From positions 62,001 to 126,000 of the forward strand of contig NZ_QKMF01000004.1 in the NCBI RefSeq assembly GCF_003208435.1: a stretch of DNA of 64,000 bases, written 5' to 3'. The notes beneath the pieces are model-generated. The model was not told the origin of the DNA. It saw nothing but the letters and a program-made list of their open reading frames with translations, and did no database searches. This DNA comes from Pelagimonas varians. GTDB taxonomy: Bacteria; Pseudomonadota; Alphaproteobacteria; Rhodobacterales; Rhodobacteraceae. Shown piece after piece: positions 9,208-18,788 of this stretch (within the stretch, counting starts at the first letter, position 1; every line of letters begins with the position of its first letter). The translations under genes were made by a program, and so were the position numbers.

Positions 9208-9385
9208 TTTTCCATCGGGTGCCTTCAGTTCAAAAGGAAAAGTGCCCGCCGGTCAATTCCGACCATTCATTTCGCGCCGAAATTCGACGCGTGCTGTCCT
9301 GTAAAGACCGGCATGCATCCGCGATATTTGCGACAGTCGTTTTAGAGATTTCAATTGAAAATCTGATTCTCAAGGGAGTAGTGGG

Positions 9386-10783
9386 ATGAAAATGCGTGGA
9401 TTTCTATCAGGTGCCGCCCTGAGTGTATTAATGGCCGGGGGGGCATCTTTCGCTCAGGCGCAGGACGAAAAGGCCCAACAGGTCCTTTTCACAAATGTTA
9501 ATATTTTCGACGGTTTCAGTGACACTCTGGTAATGAATCAAAGCGTTTTGGTCGAAAACAACCTGATAAAAACCATTGGTGGCAATGACCTCACGGGAAG
9601 TGCGGACGCGGTTGTCATTGACGGCGGTGGACAAACCCTAATGCCCGGCCTCATCGAAGGCCATGCTCACCTCATGCTGATGGGACCTTCTCTGCCGGCA
9701 ATGGAGGCCAACACGACATGGGAAGATTTCGCGATCCATGGCGTCAAAATGTCTGAGATGTATTTGATGCAGGGGTTCACCACGGTACGCGATGCCGGCG
9801 GTGCAAATGCTGGCCTACAGCGTGCGATTAACAACGGAACGATCCTTGGACCACGCGTTTACCCATCTGGAGCCTTCATCGGTTCGCGGGGCGGCCATGC
9901 GGATTTTGCCAACTTTACGTCGCCCGTAGGTCAGTCCACAAATATGGGCCGGCTCAACATGGCGCAGGAGGCCGACAGCGTCGCGGATATTCACAAGTTT
10001 GGGCGCAACAACTTTCGTATGGGGGCAAGCCAGCTAAAATTCATGCAATCTGGCGGCGCAGTTTCCGCTTTTGATCCTTGGCAGCTGCTTGCTGGGTCGC
10101 AAGAAGAAATTGAGGCGGCTGTTCAGGTTGCAAATGAGTACGGCAGCTATGTGATGGCGCACTCATACAGGAAAGAAGCCATCATGACCGCCCTTAATGC
10201 GGGGGTAAAATCAATTGAACATGGGTTTATGTTCGATTGTGAAGTCGCAGACCTGATGAAAGAGAAAGGCGCGTATATTACAACCAATCTCACGGCTTTC
10301 GATCCCGGACTATTGGAAATTCCCGCCGTCAAGAATGTGGCTGCGAGCCTGCGCAAAGCGACATCCGCATCAGCGGCATTTGTAAACTACATCCCCAACA
10401 TGAAGAAATGCCCCGTCAAACGCGCCTTTCAGACTGATTGTGTCGGCGATGTCGCTTCCTGCAACAAGCAGATTGCCTATGAGAAATATCTAAATGCCGA
10501 CTTTTTTGACCCCCACACTGCCCTTGTCACTTTGACCTCAACTGGCGGCGAACTCGTTGCGCTTTCGGGCGACTTCATGAACCCATACCCTGATGGAAAA
10601 CTTGGTGTGATCCAAGAGGGCGCCTACGCCGACATTCTCCTGATCGATGGCAACCCTCTGGAAGATTTTTCGGTTATGGGAACTTCCGACAAGTGGTTTG
10701 ACGGACCTCTGCGCCCTGAAAGCCCTGAGACCATCACCGTCATTATGAAAGACGGGGTTATCTATAAAAACACTCTAAATTGA
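9386..10783 (+). CDS. secreted metal-dependent amidohydrolase
   Basis: This 465-residue protein of the amidohydrolase superfamily has a signal peptide ending near AQAQD (residues 1-26), so it should act in the periplasm. Metal-site residues can be followed: His93 and His95 in EGHAHL, a lysine in QLKFMQSGG (the usual carbamylated Lys position), a His in VMAHSYRKE, a His in SIEHGF and an Asp in AFQTDCVG. The C-terminus has the family phrase KLGVIQEGAYADILLIDGNP. Relatives include imidazolonepropionase-like and Xaa-Pro/prolidase-like enzymes, so a peptide or cyclic amide substrate is plausible but not shown. It is followed by a terminator and then a porin gene, and is divergent from an AraC regulator. 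Confidence 0.85.
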   Translation: MKMRGFLSGAALSVLMAGGASFAQAQDEKAQQVLFTNVNIFDGFSDTLVMNQSVLVENNLIKTIGGNDLTGSADAVVIDGGGQTLMPGLIEGHAHLMLMGPSLPAMEANTTWEDFAIHGVKMSEMYLMQGFTTVRDAGGANAGLQRAINNGTILGPRVYPSGAFIGSRGGHADFANFTSPVGQSTNMGRLNMAQEADSVADIHKFGRNNFRMGASQLKFMQSGGAVSAFDPWQLLAGSQEEIEAAVQVANEYGSYVMAHSYRKEAIMTALNAGVKSIEHGFMFDCEVADLMKEKGAYITTNLTAFDPGLLEIPAVKNVAASLRKATSASAAFVNYIPNMKKCPVKRAFQTDCVGDVASCNKQIAYEKYLNADFFDPHTALVTLTSTGGELVALSGDFMNPYPDGKLGVIQEGAYADILLIDGNPLEDFSVMGTSDKWFDGPLRPESPETITVIMKDGVIYKNTLN

Positions 10784-10790
10784 TGGCAGG

Positions 10791-10824
10791 CGGGGTGTTG
10801 GAGTTGTCCATACACCCCGTTTTT
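10791..10824 (+). terminator. Rho-independent terminator after the amidohydrolase
   Basis: The stem CGGGGTGT pairs with ACACCCCG. It continues past a single bulged T into TGGA/TCCA around a GTTG loop and is followed by TTTTT. It lies 7 bp past the stop of the amidohydrolase gene. Confidence 0.8.
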
Positions 10825-10861
10825 AGGCGGCTTGAAACCTCCAAAGGAAATAGCAAATGCT

Positions 10862-10972
10862 GAATGCAGGAGTGCCCTTGTCCTTTCCATATCTGGTGTA
10901 TGTATTGCGTCGTTTCCGGCCGCCGCGGCGATTGCTCAGCGTATTGGTCCAAGCACCGATGATTTCACATGA
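10862..10972 (+). pseudogene. signal-peptide-like fragment without a start codon
   Basis: In this frame the 36 codons before a TGA read as a typical export signal: SALVLSISGVCIASFPAAAA followed by IAQRIGP. There is no in-frame start; a nearby ATG at 10857 lies in another frame, so a frameshift or a decayed 5' end of an exported protein gene is likely. It lies between a terminator and the porin start. The assignment is tentative. Confidence 0.25.
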
Positions 10973-10995
10973 ACTTGCCAACCATGGTGCAGTAG

Positions 10996-12195
10996 ATGAA
11001 TAAAAACACGATCCGGACTTGGCTTTTGCCTCTTGCGATTTTTTGCTCCTTTGGGGCACCAGCCGTTGCCCAAGACCTTGGGGGGCCTTCCTCGGTACAG
11101 GCAGACCTTGCTGAAAGCGACGGGTTAACCGACCCTTCCTTTCGCTCTACCTTTCCCAATAACATCGCCCCGCGCTATTTTGGTTGGAAGGATCGTTTGG
11201 CTGAGGATCACGGTTTTCGATTCAATCTGGATTATTTGGCGCTTGGTCAGTCTTCCAATGCGGAATTGGGCGCCGGAGAGGCTGGCAGCGGCATCGCCCG
11301 ACTTTACGGCACGTGGCAGGGAACCGAGAACGGCTCCCTTACGTTCAAAATCGAACACCGCCATACTTACGGGGGTATCGCCCCACAGTTTTTCGGATTT
11401 GACGGCGGAGCGCTGTCCATAACCGGTACTGCATTCAACGCCAGCGATGCACTTCTGACCAATCTGTTCTGGACACAGCGCGCAGCGGATCAGTCGTGGA
11501 CGTTTCAGGTCGGGCAAATCGATGTCACCGACTTTGTGGACGTATACGGCATGGTAAGCCCCTATACGGCCTTTCAGAACCTCGCCTTTAATACCAGCCC
11601 GACCATTAATGCACCAAACCCCGGTTTGGCCATTGCAGGAGGGGTCCGGTTGGGATCGAACTTCTATGCGACAGCCAGTGTCGCTGATGCGAACGCTGAT
11701 CCTTCCTCGCCTGATTTGGATGTTTTCTCAGACGGCAAATTATTCAAAAGCGTTGAGCTGGGCTATACGAGTGGCTTTGATCGGATTTATTTTGATAACA
11801 TCCACATTACCCTTTGGCACAGCGATGCTTCAGACGACGGGAGCCGCGCAGAAGACTATGGAGCGGCGTTTTCCAGCGCTTGGTTTGTGGACAACAAATG
11901 GATGCCCTTCATTCGGGGCGGGATCTCCAAAGGCACAGCTGCGTTATACAACAGATCGCTCTCTGCCGGATTGGGATACTATGGCAAAAACACCGACCTT
12001 GCTGGCATAGGCGTCAACTGGGCCGAAGCCAACGGCATTTCTGGCAGCCAGACAACAGTCGAAACCTTTTACCGCTTCTCGCTTTCTGCTGGGCTACAGA
12101 TTACCCCATCGGTTCAATTCATCGACAATCCGCTACTCAACCCGTCACAGTCGAGCATGACTTTGTTCGGCCTCAGAGCGCGTGTAGTGTTTTAG
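10996..12195 (+). CDS. OprB-like carbohydrate-selective porin
   Basis: This is a 399-residue outer membrane beta-barrel protein with a signal peptide ending near AVAQD (residues 1-26). The mature part begins with a short acidic stretch and then the OprB pattern: a WKDRLAEDHGFRFNLDY segment near 64, TGTAFNASDALLTNLFWTQ near 142 and the central phrase VDVYGMVSPYTAFQNLAF near 178. It ends in a beta strand with terminal Phe (ARVVF), the usual BAM recognition end. It should let small solutes cross the outer membrane. Beside a secreted hydrolase and an AraC regulator, it may serve uptake of that hydrolase's substrate or product. It lies in the IS-flanked patch. Confidence 0.82.
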   Translation: MNKNTIRTWLLPLAIFCSFGAPAVAQDLGGPSSVQADLAESDGLTDPSFRSTFPNNIAPRYFGWKDRLAEDHGFRFNLDYLALGQSSNAELGAGEAGSGIARLYGTWQGTENGSLTFKIEHRHTYGGIAPQFFGFDGGALSITGTAFNASDALLTNLFWTQRAADQSWTFQVGQIDVTDFVDVYGMVSPYTAFQNLAFNTSPTINAPNPGLAIAGGVRLGSNFYATASVADANADPSSPDLDVFSDGKLFKSVELGYTSGFDRIYFDNIHITLWHSDASDDGSRAEDYGAAFSSAWFVDNKWMPFIRGGISKGTAALYNRSLSAGLGYYGKNTDLAGIGVNWAEANGISGSQTTVETFYRFSLSAGLQITPSVQFIDNPLLNPSQSSMTLFGLRARVVF

Positions 12196-12216
12196 GCGGT
12201 TTAGACATAAACCACT

Positions 12217-12640
12217 CGGACCTGCTCCCCTGAAGTGTCCAGCGGTTAGGGGCAGCCTGTTCTCCAACCAAGGAGACAGACGATGACCAGAAGCCGTTTC
12301 ACCGAAGAACAGATCATTGGGATTTTGAAAGAGCATCTAGCTGGGCTTGGTGCAAGAGAGCGGGGCCAGTGCCTAGGCGGGAATTGATCTGCGTGTCTAG
12401 CAGCGGTCATCCAAGCGCCGGGAAGTTACCGATTTGCGAGACTGACTGAAAAAGCTGTCATCTGAACAGCGTCGCTTTTGATCCCGTCGCTTGCCCACCC
12501 TGCTGAAGCGCGACGGGGTTGCCCGCGAACTGGACCGGGTTTCTGAGATGCGGGGCTAACACTGCACGATGGTTCGCGGCCACAGCGTTCGAACACAGCA
12601 GACGCGCCTTCAGGCAAAGCGCGCTTCCTCTGGTGGATCA
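12217..12640 (+). mobile_element. degenerate IS3-family element (OrfA start plus OrfB scraps)
   Basis: At 12283 an ATG opens MTRSRFTEEQIIGILKEH, the highly conserved start of IS3/IS407-type OrfA; the frame is broken about 30 codons on. Further along, in other frames, come KKLSSEQRRF, SRRLPTLLKRDGVARE (near 12450-12530) and GLTLHDGSRPQRSNTADA (near 12555-12610). These follow the order of the OrfB HTH_21 region, usually read as ELASERRRFGYRRLHALL and then GLTVRRRGGRKRA. The left end, near GACCTGCTCCCC, resembles an IS3 terminal repeat. Several frameshifts and stops show that the element is dead, and the catalytic core is missing. Confidence 0.72.
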
Positions 12641-13067
12641 CGTAGGATGGACGCCCAATAGACTGGCTAATTCGCTGGCCGTTTCCTCACCTTGATGGGC
12701 CTACAACGCGACTTTGGAGTTGAACCTCGGGTGACGTCGCTTCTGTTTTGACATCATCAACTGACCACAAAGCATAGCCTAAGTTAGTGTCCGAACGCGT
12801 CCATTCTTTTGATGGTGCTATTTGGCTTGTTTGGTTGGTGTTGGGCGCGCTTGGTGCCTTCTGACCAACCGAAACTATGACGTCGGGGGAGCTCGACTGC
12901 AGATCGGGGGGAAGAGTGATCAAAGTCTGGGTGAAAATCTGGGAAACGGTTGCTCGAAGCGGCGCAAACCTTACCGAATTCCCCGCGAAACCTTGTTGAT
13001 CACTGCCTTGTCTGGCATCAGATGGTTTTTGCAAATACTTGAATGTAATGAAAAACAAAGGGAAATC
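12641..13067. other. non-coding gap between IS remnant and tRNA-Gly
   Basis: No convincing gene was seen on either strand in this stretch of about 430 bp. Short open frames lack family signals and ribosome sites. It is probably decayed DNA from the insertion history of the accessory patch. Confidence 0.6.
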
Positions 13068-13141
13068 TGGAGCGGGTAACGAGAATCGAACTCGTAACTA
13101 AAGCTTGGGAAGCTGCCGTGATACCTTTTCACCATACCCGC
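13068..13141 (-). tRNA. tRNA-Gly (anticodon CCC)
   Basis: Read on the minus strand, the 74-nt sequence folds as a full cloverleaf. The acceptor stem is GCGGGTA/TACCCGC with discriminator T and an encoded CCA. The D stem is GTGA/TCAC around a loop with GG. The anticodon loop is TTCCCAA, and the T arm is ACGAG-TTCGATT-CTCGT. The anticodon is CCC, reading GGG. The anticodon stem GCAGC/GCTTT has one C-T mismatch and one G-T pair, which is somewhat weak. It forms the right border of the accessory patch; no matching direct repeat of its 3' end was found at the left border. Confidence 0.93.
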
Positions 13142-13154
13142 GCACCAGAATGCT

Positions 13155-13183
13155 TTGGTAGTCCGAGTGCGCAGGGGGGTCAA
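13155..13183 (-). promoter_or_regulatory. putative promoter of tRNA-Gly
   Basis: On the minus strand a TTGACC -35 hexamer (13178-13183) is followed after 17 bp by TACCAA (13155-13160), which ends 13 bp before the tRNA 5' end. The -35 and the spacing fit a housekeeping promoter, but the -10 is weak. Confidence 0.4.
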
Positions 13184-13201
13184 GCCCGTTTGGGCGGGAA
13201 A

Positions 13202-15244
13202 TTACCCCCGCCGACGGCGTCGCCGCCCGCCTGCGCCATCGCCGCCATTGGTGTTAAAACTGACTTTGGGCAAGGTGACTTTGCTCGACAGTTCGGGGAA
13301 GGGATCGGTGGCATGGGGGATGGCATTGGCCGCCACAAAGTGTTCTTGAAACTTCGGTTCGATTGCGGTTTCGACCTTGGTAATTTCGCGAACCATTCGT
13401 TCGACATCGCGCCGTGCGGCCAGATTGCACAGCGCGATACGCGCGCCAGTGCCGGCCGCATTCCCTGCTGATTGCACTTTGTCGATTGGCACATCGGGGA
13501 TCATACCCAAGACCATGGCGTGCAAGGGCGATATATGCGCGCCAAAAGCTCCTGCCAGCACGACACGGTCAACCTTGTCGACCCCACGCACATCCATCAA
13601 CAACCGAGCACCGGCATAGAGCGCGGATTTGGCCAATTGGATGGCGCGGATGTCGCCTTGGGTCACTGTGATGCGCGGGCCGCCCTCAGCGCTGCCGTCG
13701 TGGATCAGATAGGAATGCGTGCGCCCTTCAGGTTCGCTGCGCGCGGTTCCGGTTTGCTCTGCCGAGCCAATCAGGCCGGATGGGTCCAACAGGCCCGCAA
13801 TGCGCATTTCGGCCACCGCTTCGATGATGCCGGAACCGCAGATTCCGGTGATGCCAGTCTGGGCAGTATGATCCCAAAACCCGTCTTCGTCTGACCACAA
13901 ATCGCAGCCAATCACCCGAAAGCGCGGGTCTTTTGTCACGGGGTCGATACGAATGGCTTCGATTGCACCGGGGGCAGCGCGCTGGCCTGAACTGATTTGC
14001 GCGCCCTCAAAAGCGGGTCCTGTGGGGGATGAGCATGCCAAGACGCGGGCTGTATCACCCAAAAGGATTTCCGCATTGGTGCCAACATCGACGATCAAAA
14101 CAAGGTCTTCGGATTTACCCGGTTCCTCGCTCAGCGCAACAGCTGCCGCATCGGCCCCAACATGGCCGGCAATGCACGGAAGAATGTAGATGCGTGCAGC
14201 AGCGGGCAGGGCGCTAAGGCCCAATTCCGAAGCCGACAGGTTCATCGGTTCGGACGTGGCCAGTGCAAATGGTGCCTGACCCAACTCGACCGGATCGATG
14301 CCCAATAGCAAATGATGCATAACCGGATTGCATACGAATACGGTCTCAAGGATCAGCGAGGTGTCGATCTCTGCTTCCTTGGCGATGTCGAGCGCGAGGG
14401 TATCAATCGCGTCGCGCACTGCCTTGGTCATTTCACGGTCGCCACCCGGGTTCATCATGGCATAGGAAACCCGGCTCATCAGGTCTTCGCCAAACCGGAT
14501 TTGAGGGTTCATGATACCCGAAGAGGCGACAACCAAGCCGGTTTCCAAATCGGTCAAATGCGCGGCAATTGTGGTAGACCCAAGGTCGATGGCAAGGCCA
14601 AACAATCCGGATTCATGCAACGCAGGCCAAGCTGCAATCACGCGTGGTTTGGTCTGTTTGTGCGCCGTGTAGAGCGCAACCGTAATCTGCCATTTCCCTT
14701 TGCGCAAAACGGTTTGTAATCCGGCCAGCACCGCGAAATCAATTTCGATGCCGTCAATGTTCCACTGCGCTTTTAGGGCCCGTTCCAGCCGTTCCAGATC
14801 GCCGGTTGGCTCATGCATGTCAGGTTCGTCAACTTCGACAAAATACAGTCGGGTCGCCGGATCCATTTCTATCACGCGGGCACTGGCGGCTTTGCGCACC
14901 ACTTGTTTGTGAACCTGACTTTCAGGCGGCACGTCGATGACAATATCGCCTTGTACAACCGCCTGACACCCAAGTCGCCGTCCCGCCTTCAGCCCGCGCT
15001 TGTCGTCATAGCGTTGCTCAACGGCGTTCCAGTCGGACAGCGCGCCCTCGGAAACGGTGACCCCGTGTTTGGGGAAATCGCCATAGCTGGGAGTGATCTG
15101 ACACTTGGAACAAATCCCGCGCCCGCCGCATACCGAATCCAGATCTACCCCGAGCTGTCGCGCTGCCGTCAGCACCGGTGTTCCAACAGCAAAGCGGCCC
15201 CGCTTGCCTGAGGGGGTGAAAATCACAAGGGGATCTTGGGTCAT
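13202..15244 (-). CDS. corrinoid-protein reductive activator (RamA-like, 2Fe-2S plus ASKHA domain)
   Basis: This 680-residue protein should reactivate cob(II)alamin in corrinoid methyltransferase systems by ATP-driven reduction. The N-terminal ferredoxin domain has cysteines at 39, 44 and 47 in VCGGRGICSKC and a fourth at 93 (RRLGC). The DUF4445/ASKHA region follows: FGLAIDLGSTTIAAHL marks the phosphate-binding start, and later come VDVGTNAEI and ICGSGIIEAVAEM. The C-terminus is arginine-rich. I chose the ATG giving MTQDPLVIF; the longer frame adds 21 residues without support. No corrinoid protein or methyltransferase is adjacent, but an MttB-family methyltransferase lies 20 kb away at 35.7-37.2 kb. 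Confidence 0.88.
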   Translation of the reverse strand: MTQDPLVIFTPSGKRGRFAVGTPVLTAARQLGVDLDSVCGGRGICSKCQITPSYGDFPKHGVTVSEGALSDWNAVEQRYDDKRGLKAGRRLGCQAVVQGDIVIDVPPESQVHKQVVRKAASARVIEMDPATRLYFVEVDEPDMHEPTGDLERLERALKAQWNIDGIEIDFAVLAGLQTVLRKGKWQITVALYTAHKQTKPRVIAAWPALHESGLFGLAIDLGSTTIAAHLTDLETGLVVASSGIMNPQIRFGEDLMSRVSYAMMNPGGDREMTKAVRDAIDTLALDIAKEAEIDTSLILETVFVCNPVMHHLLLGIDPVELGQAPFALATSEPMNLSASELGLSALPAAARIYILPCIAGHVGADAAAVALSEEPGKSEDLVLIVDVGTNAEILLGDTARVLACSSPTGPAFEGAQISSGQRAAPGAIEAIRIDPVTKDPRFRVIGCDLWSDEDGFWDHTAQTGITGICGSGIIEAVAEMRIAGLLDPSGLIGSAEQTGTARSEPEGRTHSYLIHDGSAEGGPRITVTQGDIRAIQLAKSALYAGARLLMDVRGVDKVDRVVLAGAFGAHISPLHAMVLGMIPDVPIDKVQSAGNAAGTGARIALCNLAARRDVERMVREITKVETAIEPKFQEHFVAANAIPHATDPFPELSSKVTLPKVSFNTNGGDGAGGRRRRRRG

Positions 15245-15334
15245 GGCACTGGGTTTCCTGTATCGCGCAGGGGCAAAATAGCGCCAAACCTGAAAAGTGA
15301 AAGCCAATCGGCGACCTTAGTATGCCTAAAGGCG

Positions 15335-15862
15335 TCAAACCTCGTCGCGCGGTGGATTTAGCTGCAGGCGATAGACATTGTTGAGAAAGCCTTGGTCTTG
15401 GATTTGAAAGGCTGCCTCCCCAACTTTCTCAAAACCGTTTCCAAGATAAAACCGGATAGCGGGGCTATTTTCCGCGTTTGTTGTCAACCAGACATCCGTT
15501 GCACCCAAGCTGCACGCCCGGTCAATCGCAGCGCGGAGCAACGCCGCGCCGATGCCTTTGCCATGATGACGCGGTTGCACATAAAGCGAGCTGATCTCCA
15601 AAGTGCCGCATCCTGCGACAGGGGCAGCGCGGTTTTCACTGAGACGGACAAATCCATCAATTCCTTGCGTGTTTTGTGATACCAAGATGGTTTCAGAGCC
15701 CGCGCGAACAGCTTTGGAAAAAGAGGCGGCCGTAAAGGTCCGAAGTGCGTAGTCAGCAAAGAACGAAGACACGCCATTGCGTAGGTACGTATAGACCCAC
15801 ACTTCAATAGACAGGGCCGCAAGCGCTGCAGCATCGGATACTTCAGCGGGTCTAAGCATCAT
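15335..15862 (-). CDS. GNAT family N-acetyltransferase
   Basis: This 175-residue protein is a single GNAT domain. The acetyl-CoA binding motif A is present as SLYVQPRHHGKGIGAALL near residues 94-111, including the Q/RxxGxG/A pattern. It is followed by AIDRACSLGATDVWLTT and NSPAIRFYLGNGFEKVG, the standard C-terminal half. The substrate is not predictable. Its start overlaps the stop of the upstream CaiB gene by 4 bp, so the two are an operon. MMLRP could start at either Met. Confidence 0.87.
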   Translation of the reverse strand: MMLRPAEVSDAAALAALSIEVWVYTYLRNGVSSFFADYALRTFTAASFSKAVRAGSETILVSQNTQGIDGFVRLSENRAAPVAGCGTLEISSLYVQPRHHGKGIGAALLRAAIDRACSLGATDVWLTTNAENSPAIRFYLGNGFEKVGEAAFQIQDQGFLNNVYRLQLNPPRDEV

Positions 15863-17007
15863 GAATCGTCCAGCCAGCGTAAAATTTCGCCGCGATTGCC
15901 ATCCAGATCGGGGGCAGGGCGACGTGTGCTGGGGTCAGGGTTGTCTGTCATTTTGATGGGGTTCCCGGCGGCCGTATACGCTGCACGGCCATTTCTATCG
16001 AGCACATCGACAACCATATTGCGGGCTTGAATCTGTGGATCTTTGAGCACTTCGCCGACGTTCTGGATCGGGCCGGTCGGGATGCCGGCCGCCGTCAGCT
16101 TTGCGATCCAAAAGGCCCGCGTGTCGCCAAGTGTAACGGCCTCGATCAATCGTTTCAACAGCCGCGCGTTTTCACAGCGGGCCGGATTGGTGGCAAAACG
16201 CGGATCATCCGCCAAGGGCAATTCCATCGCCAGACACAGCTTTTCGAACAGGCGGTCGTTACCTGCAGCGATCACAAACAATCCGTCGGCCGCGTGAAAT
16301 GTCTCAAACGGAGTGATGGATGGATGACGGGCACCAGACGGGCCGGGCGCAACCCCGTTTACCGACGTCATGGCCACAGCATGCTCCAAAAGCGCCAACT
16401 GACTGTCGAGCATGGAAACATCGATTTTGCGCCCCTTTCCCAAACGGTCACGGTCAAAAAGGGCGGCCAAAATCCCCTGCGCCAAGAACATTCCAGCCAC
16501 GATGTCCCCGATGGATGCGCCAACCCGCACAGGGTCGCGATCCTTTTCGCCGGTGATCGACATCACCCCGCCGCGCGCCTGCACCACCATGTCATAGGCA
16601 GGCCGTTTGGCATCAGGGCCTGTGTGGCCAAACCCACTGACCGCCCCATAAACCAACCGGGGAAAGACTTCATGCAAAGCGTCCCAGCCATAGCCCAGAC
16701 GCTCCATCACTCCGGGCCTGTAGTTCTCAACCAAAACATCCGCCCGCGCCACCAATCGCTCGAAAATAGCGCGGTCATCAGCGTCTTTTAGATTCAAAGC
16801 AATGGACTTTTTTCCATGATTGATTGTGGCAAAATAGGCAGACTTCCCGTCCTTAAATGGCGGAAAAGCCCGTGTATCATCGCCCGTCACCGGCTGCTCG
16901 ACCTTGATCACCTCTGCGCCCAGATCGGCCAGCGTCATTGTGCAATAGGGGCCTGCCAAGACATGCGTCATGTCCAAAATGGTTATTCCAGCAAGAGGAG
17001 CCGTCAT
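15859..17007 (-). CDS. CaiB/BaiF family CoA transferase
   Basis: Class III CoA transferases move CoA between carboxylic acids through an enzyme-bound aspartyl thioester. The 382-residue protein has the N-terminal phrase TILDMTHVLAGPYCTM, the CoA-binding RPGVMERLGYG near 105 and the catalytic Asp in AYDMVVQA near 140. It has the usual length of one CaiB domain. I chose the ATG giving MTAPLAG. It is a clear paralogue of the CoA transferase at 52285-53562 but has no catabolic neighbours, only a GNAT gene, so its substrate is open. Confidence 0.85.
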   Translation of the reverse strand: MTAPLAGITILDMTHVLAGPYCTMTLADLGAEVIKVEQPVTGDDTRAFPPFKDGKSAYFATINHGKKSIALNLKDADDRAIFERLVARADVLVENYRPGVMERLGYGWDALHEVFPRLVYGAVSGFGHTGPDAKRPAYDMVVQARGGVMSITGEKDRDPVRVGASIGDIVAGMFLAQGILAALFDRDRLGKGRKIDVSMLDSQLALLEHAVAMTSVNGVAPGPSGARHPSITPFETFHAADGLFVIAAGNDRLFEKLCLAMELPLADDPRFATNPARCENARLLKRLIEAVTLGDTRAFWIAKLTAAGIPTGPIQNVGEVLKDPQIQARNMVVDVLDRNGRAAYTAAGNPIKMTDNPDPSTRRPAPDLDGNRGEILRWLDDS

Positions 17008-17069
17008 CACATCCGTCCTAAAAAACTCTACCCCTTGGATGCGCCACTTACCCGACCTCGGCAACGGTC

Positions 17070-17088
17070 AATTGCCAGGCAGGCAATT
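17070..17088. promoter_or_regulatory. perfect 7-bp inverted repeat upstream of CaiB and guaB
   Basis: AATTGCC and GGCAATT flank AGGCA, 63 bp upstream of the CaiB start and 185 bp upstream of guaB. The symmetry suits a dimeric regulator, but no known consensus is matched. Confidence 0.4.
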
Positions 17089-17120
17089 CCCCGCCCGTGT
17101 TTTCTTCTGTCCCGAAATAT

Positions 17121-17146
17121 CCCGGGGGTTTGGGGGCTGGCCCCCA
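17121..17146. repeat. REP-like GC palindrome
   Basis: CCCGGGGG is followed by TGGGGGC-TG-GCCCCCA, a 7-bp perfect stem. G/C palindromes of this style recur in intergenic regions of Rhodobacteraceae. Only one copy was noticed in this window. Confidence 0.35.
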
Positions 17147-17180
17147 TCTGCGGGCGTCCATTGGCCAGCTCGAATGATAA

Positions 17181-18719
<1,539 letters not shown>

Positions 18720-18740
18720 ATAGCTGATCTGAGTGAGATC

Positions 18741-18780
18741 AAAAAAGCCGCGTGCAATCATGCACGCGGCTTTTGTTTTG
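18741..18780 (+). terminator. bidirectional terminator of guaB and the MATE gene
   Basis: A perfect 10-bp stem GCCGCGTGCA/TGCACGCGGC with loop ATCA (18747-18770) has TTTTGTTTT on the right and AAAAAA on the left. It can therefore end transcription from both convergent genes. Confidence 0.92.
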
Positions 18781-18788
18781 GATGCCGG

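Noticed and set aside
7792-13141. Classical integrative island with tRNA-Gly attachment repeats
   Set aside because: No integrase and no copy of the tRNA 3' end was found at the left edge; IS-driven assembly fits better.
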